Source of the DNA: an uncultured Butyricicoccus sp.
GTDB taxonomy: Bacteria > Bacillota > Clostridia > Oscillospirales > Butyricicoccaceae
Reading direction: 5' to 3'
Length of the DNA: 64,000 nt
NCBI GenBank assembly: GCA_944376065.1
Contig: CALWBL010000005.1
Coordinates: 1 to 64,000 of the forward strand
Positions 9,279-19,028 of the stretch are shown in pieces. Position numbers and translations under genes: made by a program. How positions within the stretch are numbered: position 1 is the first letter of the stretch; each line of letters opens with the position of its first letter. The notes below the pieces were generated by a model. The model was not told where the DNA came from, ran no database searches, and saw only the letters and a list, made by a program, of their open reading frames with translations.

Positions 9279-10040
9279 TTAGTTGATAGTGATAGTGTAT
9301 TTGTCTTTTCTTGCACCTGCAAGAGATTCTATAAGCGGCTTAATAGCAGCTTTAGCTCTATCTGATGCATCAAATAACAATCCGTTTGTTGTAGCTTTGG
9401 TTTGTGCAGCAGGCTGCTGAGAGGTTTCAAAACCTGCAAAATCTGTAAGGGATATATTTTCAAATGAACCGCTGTTACTGTTATAAACAGCAACTGAATT
9501 TTCCGTTATTTCATTGGATAAAACAGTAGCTTCAGGTAATGTTACTGTCACGCTATTTCCTTTAACTTCTACTTGGATTTTCTCAGGGTCTATATATGCG
9601 GTGATAACGCCATCATAACTAATAGTAAGACTGGAGTAATTAGATGCATCAAAACCATAAAAATCATCAACATCATCAAATTTGGCAATGTTTGTATAGT
9701 GATAATTTGTCCTAGAAATTTCAGAGATTGAAGCTAGCTGTGTAGCAATATTGTCATTTGTTAGTTTTGTGCCACGTCCCTTACCCCATGATGCACCCAT
9801 GGAGAAGATAATAAGGAAAATAGCTAAAATTATACCAATAACAATAAGCATGCGCTGCATAGCGAGTTGCTTTTTATTTTTTTTTCGATGCTGAACCGGA
9901 CGAGAACTATTTGTACGGTGACTATTGTTGTATGGTGGACGTTGTGTTTGTTGACTAGTTGTAGCTGGGTTTGGATTTTGAGTTTCTACACGCTCTAAAT
10001 GTTGAGTGTCCATACGACCAGAGTTTTGATTTTCTTGCAT
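9279..10040 (-). CDS. DUF4230 family membrane-anchored protein
   Basis: The 253-residue protein has a polar, low-complexity cytosolic N-terminus (residues 1-60, rich in Asn, Gln and Thr, ending in RKKNKK), one transmembrane helix at about 64-81 (MLIVIGIILAIFLIIFSMG) and a likely extracellular DUF4230 domain (about 95-253) with NYHYTNIAKFDDV. The family's function is unknown. The positive charges before the helix predict N-in topology. It lies 35 bases after pyrC on the same strand and probably shares its transcript. The family assignment is from memory. Confidence 0.78.
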   Translation of the reverse strand: MQENQNSGRMDTQHLERVETQNPNPATTSQQTQRPPYNNSHRTNSSRPVQHRKKNKKQLAMQRMLIVIGIILAIFLIIFSMGASWGKGRGTKLTNDNIATQLASISEISRTNYHYTNIAKFDDVDDFYGFDASNYSSLTISYDGVITAYIDPEKIQVEVKGNSVTVTLPEATVLSNEITENSVAVYNSNSGSFENISLTDFAGFETSQQPAAQTKATTNGLLFDASDRAKAAIKPLIESLAGARKDKYTITIN

Positions 10041-10075
10041 AAATGCACCTTCAATCCTTTCTTTTTTACCTATTT

Positions 10076-11350
10076 TTAAAACGAAATAATTTTATCACCC
10101 ATAATAACTGCATCTACTGAGCCAATAAGTTTTTTTCCTGTAAATGGAGTGTTTGATGACTTCGATTGATAATCGGTATAAATCTTTTCTTTATTCCAAT
10201 CGAGCATTACAAGTTCAGCCTTATTGCCTATTTGAATGGCTTTGTTTTTAAGACCGTAAATTTCAGCAGGATTTTTGCTCATGCATTCAAGCAGTTTCAT
10301 CTTGCTCATTTTGCCACTTTGAACAAGGGCGGTATTGCATACAGAAAAAGCGGTTTCAAGCCCAGTTATACCAGATGGAGCATTGGCAAACACCATGCTT
10401 TTTTCCTCAAATGTATGAGGGGCATGGTCAGTAGCTATCATATCAATAGTGCCATCAATCAAGCCTTCAATAAGAGCCATTCTATCATGTTCTTTGCGAA
10501 GTGGTGGATTCATTCGAGCGAGGGTACCATGCTCTAAAACATCATCTTCGGTTAGTGAAATGTGATGAGGAGTAACTTCAGCATAAATTTTAGCCCCCAT
10601 TTTCTTACCAGATCGAATAAAATCTACCGAACGAGCGGAAGAAACATGCTGGAAAACAACTCTTGCACCCGTGTGAAGTGCCAGAGCGATATCACGAGCA
10701 ATCATTACTTCTTCAGATATTGGCATAGCACCTTGTACGCCAAACTTTTTGGCAGCTTTAGAGCCAAAGTTTACACCCGCAGACAGTACAAACTCTGGAG
10801 CTTCTTCATGGAAAGAAAGTAAAGTATTATATTTAACAGCCATTTCCATAGCTTTACAGACAAAATCAGCATTTTTAAGAGGAATACCATCATCGGTAAA
10901 ACCAGCCGCACCAGCATCAAGCAAAGTATCAAAGTCAGTAATCTCTTGACCTTTTAAACCAGTTGATATGGCACAAGCCTGTAAAACATTTATGCTATTT
11001 TTCTTTTCATTTGCTTTATTTTGAATATATTTGAGGGTTTCGATGTTGTCGCAAACAGGTAATGTGTTAGCCATACATACAACAGTTGTATAGCCACCAG
11101 CCGCTGCTGCATTCATACCAGTGTGAATATCTTCTTTTTGAGTCTGTCCTGGGTCGCGAAAGTGGACATGTGTATCCACAAAACCAGTGGAAATGGTTCT
11201 GTTCATGGCATCAAGCACTTGACAGTTATCAGGCGTTTCAATATTATCTGCAATATTATTTATAATTCCGCTATCATCTATTAGAATATCATGAGTTTTA
11301 TCAAATTCAGTATAAGGGTCTAAAATATGTGCGTTTTTAATAAGTAGCAT
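10076..11350 (-). CDS. pyrC: dihydroorotase
   Basis: Dihydroorotase cyclises N-carbamoyl-aspartate to dihydroorotate in pyrimidine synthesis. The 424-residue amidohydrolase shows the zinc-binding DTHVHFRDPG (His61, His63), AAAAGGYTTVV, GAAGFTDDG, EVTPHHISLTEDD and DMIATDHAPH with its catalytic Asp, typical of the class I bacterial enzyme. The start at 11350 is preferred over an ATG 8 codons earlier because AGGAGG lies 9 bases before it and the earlier ATG overlaps the preceding stop. Other pyr genes are not in the window except pyrH at the far end. It sits downstream of a CDF transporter, an unusual partner. Confidence 0.95.
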   Translation of the reverse strand: MLLIKNAHILDPYTEFDKTHDILIDDSGIINNIADNIETPDNCQVLDAMNRTISTGFVDTHVHFRDPGQTQKEDIHTGMNAAAAGGYTTVVCMANTLPVCDNIETLKYIQNKANEKKNSINVLQACAISTGLKGQEITDFDTLLDAGAAGFTDDGIPLKNADFVCKAMEMAVKYNTLLSFHEEAPEFVLSAGVNFGSKAAKKFGVQGAMPISEEVMIARDIALALHTGARVVFQHVSSARSVDFIRSGKKMGAKIYAEVTPHHISLTEDDVLEHGTLARMNPPLRKEHDRMALIEGLIDGTIDMIATDHAPHTFEEKSMVFANAPSGITGLETAFSVCNTALVQSGKMSKMKLLECMSKNPAEIYGLKNKAIQIGNKAELVMLDWNKEKIYTDYQSKSSNTPFTGKKLIGSVDAVIMGDKIISF

Positions 11351-11370
11351 AAAATTTAACCTCCTATTTA

Positions 11371-12537
11371 TCACATTTGATGGTCTAGTGTGATTATTGC
11401 GTTATAGCGTTTATCATGCTTTTTTAAAGTAGAACGAATATTCTTTATAAGTTCCTCAGCACTAGCTTTTTGATAATCGAATGGAGCCACTACATCAAAA
11501 ATTATATTTATCTTTCTTTCACCATCTACAATGCGAAAATCATGCATTGTAAGACGATTATCAATATCACTTAAAACAGAAAGTGTTAAGTTTTTAAGTT
11601 CGTTTACATGCTCGTTGTCAATAGCGACTGGGTCCATATGAATTACAAGGAATACACCAGTTTGTTTGTAAACTTCTTTTTCAGCATCATCAATAACTTC
11701 ATGTATTTGTACAAAATTTGCGGTATCTGGCACTTCGGCATGAATTGACGCTAGGGATTTACCTGCACCATAGTTGTGAATAATAAGGTCATGAACGCCG
11801 ACAACACCATCAAAATTGAGAACAATATTTGAGATATTTTTAGCTATATCTGGGTCAGCCGCTTGACCGATAAGAGGACTTAAAGTATCCTTAGCAATGC
11901 CTATACCAGAGTAAAGGATAAACAGTGCAACAATAATACCGATATAGCCATCAACAGGCAGGGAAGTAAAGCGAGAGGCAATCATGCCAGCTACAACAAC
12001 AGAAGTAGTTATAACATCATTTAAAGAATCCTGCATAGTTGCAAGTAAAACAGTTGAATTTATACGAGTGCCAAGCTGTTTATTAAAAACTCCCAACCAA
12101 AGTTTAACCAAAATAGATATAGCCAAAATTAAAAGCAAAACGGGAGAAAACAGCACAGGTTCAGGATTTATTATTCTATCTATAGAGGATTTAGCAAATT
12201 CAAGCCCCACAACCCCTATAAAAAAGGCTACAAGCAATCCTGCTAAATACTCTGTTCGACCATAACCAAAGGGGTGAGTTTCATCAGGAGCTTTGTTAGC
12301 TAGTTTAAAACCCAAAAGCGAAATAACAGAAGAAAGTGCATCAGATAGATTATTAACTGCATCTGCGGCAATAGAAATAGATGCTGTTATAAGTCCAATG
12401 AACAGCTTGACTAAAAATAAAAGTATATTGCAAAAAATACCGACTGTACCAGATACAACACCATAACGTTCACGAACAACAGCATCATTAACATTGTCTG
12501 CATTAGGTATAAAGTGTTTGATAATAAATTCAGTCAT
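11371..12537 (-). CDS. cation diffusion facilitator (CDF) transporter
   Basis: The 388-residue protein is a CDF metal-cation/proton antiporter. It has six predicted transmembrane helices in residues 25-230, with the metal-site motif AADAVNNLSDALSS in TM2 and HPFGYGRTEYL after it. The cytosolic C-terminal domain is longer than usual, about 170 residues and possibly two ferredoxin-like units. The substrate (Zn, Fe, Mn or Cd) cannot be read from the sequence. An AAAGGC site precedes the start, and the stop lies 20 bases before the pyrC start. Confidence 0.92.
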   Translation of the reverse strand: MTEFIIKHFIPNADNVNDAVVRERYGVVSGTVGIFCNILLFLVKLFIGLITASISIAADAVNNLSDALSSVISLLGFKLANKAPDETHPFGYGRTEYLAGLLVAFFIGVVGLEFAKSSIDRIINPEPVLFSPVLLLILAISILVKLWLGVFNKQLGTRINSTVLLATMQDSLNDVITTSVVVAGMIASRFTSLPVDGYIGIIVALFILYSGIGIAKDTLSPLIGQAADPDIAKNISNIVLNFDGVVGVHDLIIHNYGAGKSLASIHAEVPDTANFVQIHEVIDDAEKEVYKQTGVFLVIHMDPVAIDNEHVNELKNLTLSVLSDIDNRLTMHDFRIVDGERKINIIFDVVAPFDYQKASAEELIKNIRSTLKKHDKRYNAIITLDHQM

Positions 12538-12558
12538 AAAACATAGCCTTTCAAAAAA

Positions 12559-12867
12559 TTAGATATTCACAAAAGAAGGTAATAAATCCTTTGTGTAAAG
12601 GAAGATTAGAGCTATAATTTGAACTATGAATATAGCGGGTATACCCCACATAAACCTTTTATGTAAGGTTTTGTGATGAAAAAATTTCATAGCCGCATAA
12701 ACAGCAGGACAACCCCCTAATATACAACATATAAAAAAATTACGCTCTGGTATTCTCCATTGATTTTTTTTAGCACGTTTTTTATCGATAACAACAAAGA
12801 TTGCACCAATAATATTGACTAAAAGTAAATAAACTGCAAGAAAAAGCACAAAAAATAACCTCTCCAT
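12559..12867 (-). CDS. DUF1294 small membrane protein
   Basis: The 102-residue protein carries the DUF1294 signature: DKKRAKKNQWRIPE, then GGCPAVYAAMKFFHHKT and a final hydrophobic helix. Three transmembrane helices are predicted. The function is unknown. The ATG at 12867 has no ribosome binding site before it. GGAGAGG lies inside the first codons and is well spaced for a GTG start at 12849, which is probably the true start (96 residues). It is the first gene of a minus-strand run with the CDF transporter and pyrC. Confidence 0.82.
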   Translation of the reverse strand: MERLFFVLFLAVYLLLVNIIGAIFVVIDKKRAKKNQWRIPERNFFICCILGGCPAVYAAMKFFHHKTLHKRFMWGIPAIFIVQIIALIFLYTKDLLPSFVNI

Positions 12868-12891
12868 TTTTTTTATTTATATACTCGGTTT

Positions 12892-12921
12892 ATTATAACA
12901 TATATATATGGGTAACGTCAG
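12892..12921 (-). promoter_or_regulatory. promoter of the DUF1294-CDF-pyrC-DUF4230 run
   Basis: On the minus strand, CTGACG (12916-12921) and a perfect TATAAT (12892-12897) lie 18 bp apart, about 25 bases before the first possible start codon. Confidence 0.42.
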
Positions 12922-12971
12922 TATTTTTTAGAAAATTGTGAAAATAAGTAAAAATTATCACTAGAATAAAA

Positions 12972-13004
12972 AAAGATACTGCATACCGAAGTTGCAGTAT
13001 CTTT
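12972..13004 (-). terminator. terminator of pflAB
   Basis: A 12-bp perfect stem, AAAGATACTGCA (12972-12983) with TGCAGTATCTTT (12993-13004), has a 9-base loop. On the minus strand it is followed by TTTTATTC, directly after pflB. Confidence 0.85.
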
Positions 13005-13016
13005 GAGTTAAAATTA

Positions 13017-15251
13017 TTATATAGATTCGTGGAAAGTACGACGAATAACTTCTTCTTGCTGTTCACGGCTTAGGCGGTTAAAGTTTACGGCATAGCCAGA
13101 AACACGAATGGTTAAAGTCGGATACTTTTCCGGGTGGTCTAGTGCATCAATAAGTGTTTCTCTTTTAAATACATTAACATTCAAATGGTGAGCACCCTGA
13201 CCAAAATAACCATCAAGGATAGATACAAGATTAGCCTCACGCTGCTCAGGGGTTTTACCTAATGCATCAGGTACAATAGAGAATGTGTTTGAAACACCAT
13301 CTTGACAAACTTCACGATAAGGAATTTTAGCAACAGAGTTTAAAGATGCTAAAGCACCATTGATGTCACGACAATGCATAGGGTTTGCACCTGGGGCGAG
13401 AGGTTCACCGCCTTTACGTCCATCTGGAGTAGTGCCAGTCTTTTTGCCGTACATTACATTAGATGTGATGGTAAGAGCAGAAAGTGTATGCTCTGCACCA
13501 CGATAGAATGGATGTTTTTTAAGCTCATTAGAGAATTTAGTTACAATATAAACTGCTTCATCATCAGCTCTATCATCATCATTGCCATACTTAGGGAAAT
13601 CACCTGTGATTTCAAAATCAATAGCAATACCATGTTCATTACGAATAGGTTTTACAGTGGCATAACGTATAGCACTGAGTGAGTCAGCCGCAACAGATAA
13701 ACCTGCAATACCATAGGCAGTTAAACGACCTACATGTGTATCATGCAGAGCCATCTGGCTTGCCTCATATGCATATTTATCATGCATAAAGTGAATGATA
13801 TTTAGTGTGTCAGTGTAAAGTTCAGCATTATAAGCCAGAACTTTATCTAGATTTGCACGAACCTTTTCATAATCAAGCACTTCATCTGTAATAGGCTCAA
13901 TATTTGGAACAACTTTTATGCCCTTTTTTTCATCTACGCCGCCATTGATAGCATATAGAACAGATTTTGCCATATTGCATCTAGCACCGAAGAACTGCAT
14001 CTGCTTGCCGACTTTCATTGCAGATACACAGCAAGCTATAGCATAGTCATCGCCATATATTGGACGCATTACATCATCGTTTTCATACTGAATTGAATCT
14101 GTATCAATGGACATTTTAGCACAATAGGTTTTAAATGCCTCTGGTAGATGTTCAGCCCAAAGAACGGTTAAGTTTGGTTCTGGAGCAGTACCAAGGTTAG
14201 TAAGCGAATGCAGATAGCGGAAAGAGTTCTTAGTAACAAGAGGTTTACCACAGATAGTCATACCGCCAATGGATTCTGTTACCCATGTTGGGTCACCACC
14301 GAACAGTTCATTGTATTCTGGTGTACGCAGATGACGAATTAAACGCAGTTTGATAATAAACTGGTCGATAAGCTCCTGAGCACCTTGTTCGTCAAGAATA
14401 CCTGCATCAAGGTCACGCTGAATATAAATATCAAGGAATGTGGAAGTTCTGCCAATGGAGGTTGCAGCACCATTGTTTTCCTTGGTGCCTGCAAGATAGC
14501 CCAAGTATAAGAACTGAACTGCCTCATGTGCATTTTTAGCGGGTTTAGACAGGTCAACGCCATAACGCATTGCCATATTTTTAATTTCACCTAAAGCACG
14601 AATCTGCATGGAAACCTCTTCACGCAGGCGAATACGTTCTTCGGTCATTTGTCCATCAATTTCATCAAGGTCAGCTTTTTTAAATTCTATTAACTGGTCG
14701 ATACCATAAAGAGCAACACGGCGATAGTCACCAATAATACGACCACGACCATAAGCATCAGGCAGACCGGTTAAAAGACCAGCAGAGCGGGCAAGTCGTG
14801 TGCGCTTAGGGTAAGCATCAAATACGCCATCGTTGTGTGTTTTTCGATACTCAGAAAAGTGTTTTTGTATTTCTGGATTTAGTTGATAACCATATTGCTC
14901 AAGTGAGGAGGTAGCCATACGCATGCCACCATATAGGTTTACAATTCTCTTTAAAGGTGCATCGGTTTGCAAGCCTACAATGACTTCATTTTCCTTGTCA
15001 ATATAACCAGCCTCAAAGTTATCAATACCAGAGATTATATTTGTTTCAACATCAAGTATACCTTTTTTCATTTCTTCAAGCAAAAGTTTTTCACACTTTG
15101 CCCAAACTGCTTTAGTTTTATTGGTTGCAGGAGCCAAAAAGCTATCATCACCAGTATAAAGTGTGTAGTTTTTCTGTATAAAAGAGCGAACATCAATTTC
15201 ACGCTGCCAATTACCAGCATTAAAGCCATTCCATTGTTCAAATTGCATCAT
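13017..15251 (-). CDS. pflB: pyruvate formate-lyase (formate C-acetyltransferase)
   Basis: PflB is the glycyl-radical enzyme that splits pyruvate with CoA into acetyl-CoA and formate in the cytosol of anaerobes. The 744-residue protein has the paired catalytic cysteines (IACCVSAM, Cys407-Cys408), the pyruvate-binding region with FGARCNMAK, and the C-terminal radical loop VSGYAVNF with Gly719, all as in E. coli PflB. Two adjacent ATG codons follow GGAGG, and the first overlaps the pflA stop. pflA lies upstream and pflB downstream, the reverse of E. coli, so activator and enzyme are both made behind one ZTP riboswitch. Confidence 0.98.
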   Translation of the reverse strand: MMQFEQWNGFNAGNWQREIDVRSFIQKNYTLYTGDDSFLAPATNKTKAVWAKCEKLLLEEMKKGILDVETNIISGIDNFEAGYIDKENEVIVGLQTDAPLKRIVNLYGGMRMATSSLEQYGYQLNPEIQKHFSEYRKTHNDGVFDAYPKRTRLARSAGLLTGLPDAYGRGRIIGDYRRVALYGIDQLIEFKKADLDEIDGQMTEERIRLREEVSMQIRALGEIKNMAMRYGVDLSKPAKNAHEAVQFLYLGYLAGTKENNGAATSIGRTSTFLDIYIQRDLDAGILDEQGAQELIDQFIIKLRLIRHLRTPEYNELFGGDPTWVTESIGGMTICGKPLVTKNSFRYLHSLTNLGTAPEPNLTVLWAEHLPEAFKTYCAKMSIDTDSIQYENDDVMRPIYGDDYAIACCVSAMKVGKQMQFFGARCNMAKSVLYAINGGVDEKKGIKVVPNIEPITDEVLDYEKVRANLDKVLAYNAELYTDTLNIIHFMHDKYAYEASQMALHDTHVGRLTAYGIAGLSVAADSLSAIRYATVKPIRNEHGIAIDFEITGDFPKYGNDDDRADDEAVYIVTKFSNELKKHPFYRGAEHTLSALTITSNVMYGKKTGTTPDGRKGGEPLAPGANPMHCRDINGALASLNSVAKIPYREVCQDGVSNTFSIVPDALGKTPEQREANLVSILDGYFGQGAHHLNVNVFKRETLIDALDHPEKYPTLTIRVSGYAVNFNRLSREQQEEVIRRTFHESI

Positions 15252-15967
15252 TTTGCATAACCTCCAAAAAATTCGGTTTGTAAAGCCTTACAAGTTTCTT
15301 TATCCATTGCGGGTACACCTTCGAGCGGATAAGGTATACCCATAGATTTATATTTGTTTGCACCTAATAAATGATAGGGGAGTAGTTCCACCTTTTTAAC
15401 ATTAGGCAAAGTCTTAATATAGTCCCTTAATCCTTGTATATGCGATTTGCTATCAGTTATTTCGGGAATTACCACATGACGCACCCATATTGGAGTATTA
15501 TTTTTTTTAAGAGCGTCAATAAATGATAGTGTTTCGCTTATATCACAACCAGTTAGCTCGAGATAACCATCTGATGTATAATGCTTGACATCATATAAAA
15601 CAAGGTCGGTGTGTTTAAGAATTTCATCATAATTTCCCAAACCTACACCGGCTGTGTCAATACAGGTATGAATACCATTTTTTTTGCACAGCATAAGCGA
15701 TTCGGTCAAAAAATCGGGCTGAAGCAGTGGTTCGCCGCCTGAAAAAGTAACACCACCGCCGGATTTATCATAATAAGTTTTAAATCTGAGCAGTTTTTTT
15801 ACAAGTTCCTCAGGAGACATTTGAGTTTTGCCGCATTTAGTCCAAGTATCTGGATTATGGCAAAATTTACAACGAAGTTTGCAGCCTTCTAAAAATACAA
15901 CTGAACGGATACCTGGACCGTCTACAAGTCCCATAGATTCAAATGAATGAATAAAACCATTAGCCAT
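15248..15967 (-). CDS. pflA: pyruvate formate-lyase activating enzyme (radical SAM)
   Basis: PflA uses S-adenosylmethionine and a [4Fe-4S] cluster to place the glycyl radical on PflB. The 239-residue protein has the radical-SAM cysteines C29-X3-C33-X2-C36 in [13 protein letters not shown], the [13 protein letters not shown] motif and a C-terminal [17 protein letters not shown] precedes the ATG. It is the first gene after the riboswitch terminator and overlaps pflB by 4 bases, which couples their translation. Confidence 0.97.
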   Translation of the reverse strand: MANGFIHSFESMGLVDGPGIRSVVFLEGCKLRCKFCHNPDTWTKCGKTQMSPEELVKKLLRFKTYYDKSGGGVTFSGGEPLLQPDFLTESLMLCKKNGIHTCIDTAGVGLGNYDEILKHTDLVLYDVKHYTSDGYLELTGCDISETLSFIDALKKNNTPIWVRHVVIPEITDSKSHIQGLRDYIKTLPNVKKVELLPYHLLGANKYKSMGIPYPLEGVPAMDKETCKALQTEFFGGYAK

Positions 15968-15988
15968 AAATTACCTCCTTTTGGGCGC

Positions 15989-16018
15989 AAAAAAAGCCTT
16001 TTGGTGTGCCCAAAAGAC
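15989..16018 (-). terminator. riboswitch expression-platform terminator
   Basis: In the minus-strand RNA, a 9-bp stem (GUCUUUUGG with CCAAAAGGC, one G-U pair) around GCACA is followed by seven U residues, ending 22 bases before the pflA start. It sits right after the ZTP aptamer, so ligand binding probably prevents this terminator from forming. Confidence 0.85.
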
Positions 16019-16039
16019 TAGACAAGCCGAATGGACACA

Positions 16040-16136
16040 AGAAAATATGTGTTAGCCCAGACGGTCGGCATATACCGCGGTCATACTCCATGTGGTAAGC
16101 CCCACAAATCCGTCAGTCATATGACCTGTTCACTGC
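16040..16136 (-). ncRNA. ZTP (ZMP) riboswitch, pfl RNA motif
   Basis: The minus-strand RNA matches the pfl/ZTP aptamer. It has GGUCAUAUGACUGACGG at the 5' side, a GUGG/CCAC hairpin, a return strand UAUGACC that pairs with GGUCAUA, and the hallmark 3' segment GCCGACCGUCUGGGCU (16054-16069). This class senses the purine intermediates ZMP and ZTP, which accumulate when 10-formyl-tetrahydrofolate is short, and switches on one-carbon genes. Control of pflAB fits, because PflB makes formate. A promoter is placed just upstream and a terminator just downstream. Confidence 0.92.
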
Positions 16137-16140
16137 TAAT

Positions 16141-16169
16141 ATCATATAAAATAGATATAATTTTGTCAA
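16141..16169 (-). promoter_or_regulatory. pflAB promoter
   Basis: On the minus strand, a perfect TTGACA (16164-16169) and TATGAT (16141-16146) are separated by 17 bp. Transcription would start near 16134, at the first bases of the ZTP aptamer. Confidence 0.8.
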
Positions 16170-16254
16170 CATCTTTAAAGCTTATGAAATATTTTTCAGC
16201 AGTAGATACAAATTATTATTTATTAAATATATATAAATTTAAGCAAGTAAACAA

Positions 16255-16294
16255 AAAGCACCACCAGATATTGTGTCTAATCAGGTGATGCTTT
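16255..16294 (-). terminator. terminator of the HD-GYP gene
   Basis: In the minus-strand RNA an 11-bp stem (AAAGCAUCACC with GGUGGUGCUUU, one U-G pair) has an 18-base loop and is followed by UUGUUU, just after the stop codon at 16308. Confidence 0.65.
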
Positions 16295-16307
16295 CTATAT
16301 AATGTAT

Positions 16308-17417
16308 TTATATTTTTGGTTTAGACAATGGCTCATGTCTGGGAAAATATAGTTTATTGATTTCAGGAACAGCCTCAAGAAAACACTTTAAAAGGTCAGG
16401 GTTAAAAGCACCGCACTGACCATCTAAAATCATTGTAAGAGCAGTTCGAGAGTCAAAAGCCTCTTTATAAACACGTTTGCTAATAAGTGCATCATAAACG
16501 TCCGCAATGGATACAATTTGTGACCAAATGGAAATTTCGTTGCCTTTGAGACCATCTGGATATCCATTGCCGTCCCAACGTTCATGGTGATGACGAACAA
16601 TGTCAAGTGCATAAGTGTAAGCCTGTAAGTGATGCATTTGAGGTATACTTTCAAGTAGTGTAGCACCTTGGGTAGTATGTGTTTTCATTATTTCAAATTC
16701 TTCTGGCGTTAACTTACCAGGCTTATTTAGTATAGAATCTGGTATAGAAATTTTACCAACATCATGCATTATTGCCGCCATAGATATTGCATCTATTTCA
16801 GATTGAGAAAACCCTTCGCCAAGAATGGTATGACGAAGTAAATGATATGTGATATCATGTATACGCCTTACATGTTCTCCGCACATAACACTTCGAAACT
16901 CGATTGCAGTGGCAAGAGACTCAACAATTCCGTAGTTTAATTCAACAATGGTACGAGATTGAGATTCCAATTTGCTGGTTTGTAAAGATATAACATGACG
17001 GAGCTGTTTCTTGGTTTGAAAAAGTTCAATTACAGAGTTTACACGACGCTTAACAACATATGGCACAAAAGGCTTATTTATAACGTCCATAACTCCCAAG
17101 TCATACGCATCTTTGGTTGTGCTGCTGCTGTTTTCCGATGTTATCAGGAATATTGGGATTTGATGAGGAATACCAAGAGCATGAAGTTTTTTAAGAACAT
17201 CTATGCCGCTCATTCGCGGCATCATAACATCAAGCAATATCGCACATATATCTGATGAAAGTTCGGTTATTTTAAGTAAGCCCTCTACACCATCATAAGC
17301 ATGTTCAACATTATGTGTATCTTCAAAAAGAGATTTTAAAATAGTATGTATAACAGGACTGTCATCAATAATGAGAACTGTTGCTGGGGTAGTATGAAAT
17401 GGATTTGAAGTCGGCAT
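16308..17417 (-). CDS. response regulator with HD-GYP domain (predicted c-di-GMP phosphodiesterase)
   Basis: The 369-residue protein joins a receiver domain (residues 12-130; acidic Asp18 and Asp19, phospho-acceptor Asp63, Lys115) to an HD-GYP domain (about 165-355). The HD pair is His218-Asp219 in MHDVGK, and HHHERWDGNGYPDG at 276-289 carries the GYP signature. HD-GYP proteins degrade cyclic di-GMP, as in RpfG. All the key residues I can check are present, so it should be active. No partner histidine kinase is adjacent and the gene has its own promoter and terminator, so its signal is unknown. Confidence 0.93.
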   Translation of the reverse strand: MPTSNPFHTTPATVLIIDDSPVIHTILKSLFEDTHNVEHAYDGVEGLLKITELSSDICAILLDVMMPRMSGIDVLKKLHALGIPHQIPIFLITSENSSSTTKDAYDLGVMDVINKPFVPYVVKRRVNSVIELFQTKKQLRHVISLQTSKLESQSRTIVELNYGIVESLATAIEFRSVMCGEHVRRIHDITYHLLRHTILGEGFSQSEIDAISMAAIMHDVGKISIPDSILNKPGKLTPEEFEIMKTHTTQGATLLESIPQMHHLQAYTYALDIVRHHHERWDGNGYPDGLKGNEISIWSQIVSIADVYDALISKRVYKEAFDSRTALTMILDGQCGAFNPDLLKCFLEAVPEINKLYFPRHEPLSKPKI

Positions 17418-17472
17418 AGAGCAAGACCTCCTAAAAAGTGTTTTTATATTAAATGCGTATTACCTTTTGATA

Positions 17473-17502
17473 ATTATATCACCAAACAAACAAATATGTA
17501 AA
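17473..17502 (-). promoter_or_regulatory. promoter of the HD-GYP gene
   Basis: On the minus strand, TTTACA (17497-17502) and TATAAT (17473-17478) lie 18 bp apart, about 55 bases upstream of the start codon. Confidence 0.55.
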
Positions 17503-17624
17503 GCAAAAAACCATATATCATTGTTGATTTTGTAAAAAAGATGTAAAATATAAACTTTTTTTTAACTAATTGGTATAAAATAAATATATAAACTGAATAG
17601 CCATAATTTTATGTAAATGTATGT

Positions 17625-19028
17625 TTATGATTTTAAAGTTTCATTCGCTTTTTTGGAAAGCCTTTTCATTTCTGGTATTATAAATCCTGCTACTATAAAA
17701 GCACTGGCAATATCTGCAATCGGCGCCGAAAATAAAATACCATTTAATCCAAATATAAGAGGCAAAATTATTATAAGGGGAACGAGCAAAGAAAGCTGGC
17801 GAAGTGTAGATAAAAGAGCAGCTTTTAAAGGCTGACCAGTTGATTGAAAATAGTTGCATGATACAATTTGAAATCCAGCACAAAATGTGCCAAATAGGTA
17901 TATGTTCATACAATTTACAGAAAAATCAACAAAATCCTCACTTTCCTTGCCAAATAGATTTATTATATTAGCAGGGAAAATGTGGCATATAATCCATACC
18001 GCAACAACAAGTGCAGTTGCAAGAGAAATTGCCATTAAGTATGTTTTGCGAATACGTGCGTAATTTTCAGCACCTTTGTTAAAACCAAGTATAGGCTGTG
18101 CACCCATACCAACACCAACCGCAAGAGAAGTCATAATTGTTGATATTTTCATAACAATACCCATAGCACTAAGAGCTACATCACCACCTATTGAGCTCAG
18201 ATTACCATAATGCATAAGAGAATTATTCATAACTATCTGCATAATGCAAATTGCGGATTGGGTTATACATGATGAAATTCCAAGAGCTAAAAAACCTCTA
18301 ACAATAGCAAAATCAGGTTTTAAATACTTCCTGTCAAGACGCATATGTCTAGGATTTGATGTTTCTTTTACAAAATACACAATTAGAATAATAGCTGAAA
18401 TAACTTGTGATGTAACAGTTGCTATGGCAGCACCTTTAACTCCCCAGTTAAATTTGAAAATATAAATTGGGTCAAGGATAGTGTTAAGACCTGCACCAAT
18501 AAGCATACTATACATGGCAAGCCGAGGGGTTCCATCTGTGCGGGCAAGGTTTGAAAGGGCTATTGATACAAGGTTAAAAGGGGTGCCAAGAAGGATTATA
18601 AAAGTATAGTCAATCGAATAATTCATAATTATTGCATCTTTTGCACCAAAAAGCCATAATATTGGTTTTAGAAATATAATACCTATTATCATAACAGCTA
18701 TTCCTACAAAAAATGAAAATGTAAACGCACTATTTAGGGTTTTCTTTGCATCTTTTTCATGTCCTTCACCTAGACGAATTGCGGCAAAAGAGGCGCTGCC
18801 CGCACCTATCATGTTACCAAATGCAAGTAGTATTGTCATGATTGGAAACGCAACTGTTGTTGCAGCATTACCTTGATAGCCAACACCCTGGCCAATAAAA
18901 ATTTGGTCAACTATGTTATAAATTGAGTTTATTAAACACGAAATAATAGCCGGTACAGAAAACTGTACCAGCAATTTACCAACTGGATGATATCCAAGAG
19001 GATTTTCATTTGCAGAAGATAAAGTCAT
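17625..19028 (-). CDS. MATE family multidrug/Na+ antiporter
   Basis: The 467-residue protein is a twelve-helix MATE exporter, which expels drugs or metabolites in exchange for Na+ or H+. It starts with PVGKLLVQFSVPAIISCLINSIYNIVDQIFIG, the family's first helix pair, and repeats the pattern in its second half (GMGAQPILGFNKGA). The start overlaps the stop of the upstream MarR gene by 4 bases, so both are translated together. The substrate is unknown. I see no clear terminator after the stop codon. Confidence 0.93.
   Translation of the reverse strand: MTLSSANENPLGYHPVGKLLVQFSVPAIISCLINSIYNIVDQIFIGQGVGYQGNAATTVAFPIMTILLAFGNMIGAGSASFAAIRLGEGHEKDAKKTLNSAFTFSFFVGIAVMIIGIIFLKPILWLFGAKDAIIMNYSIDYTFIILLGTPFNLVSIALSNLARTDGTPRLAMYSMLIGAGLNTILDPIYIFKFNWGVKGAAIATVTSQVISAIILIVYFVKETSNPRHMRLDRKYLKPDFAIVRGFLALGISSCITQSAICIMQIVMNNSLMHYGNLSSIGGDVALSAMGIVMKISTIMTSLAVGVGMGAQPILGFNKGAENYARIRKTYLMAISLATALVVAVWIICHIFPANIINLFGKESEDFVDFSVNCMNIYLFGTFCAGFQIVSCNYFQSTGQPLKAALLSTLRQLSLLVPLIIILPLIFGLNGILFSAPIADIASAFIVAGFIIPEMKRLSKKANETLKS

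Noticed and set aside
16031..16288. 85-codon open frame on the plus strand upstream of pflA
   Set aside because: It lies antisense to the ZTP riboswitch and pfl promoter; no ribosome binding site.
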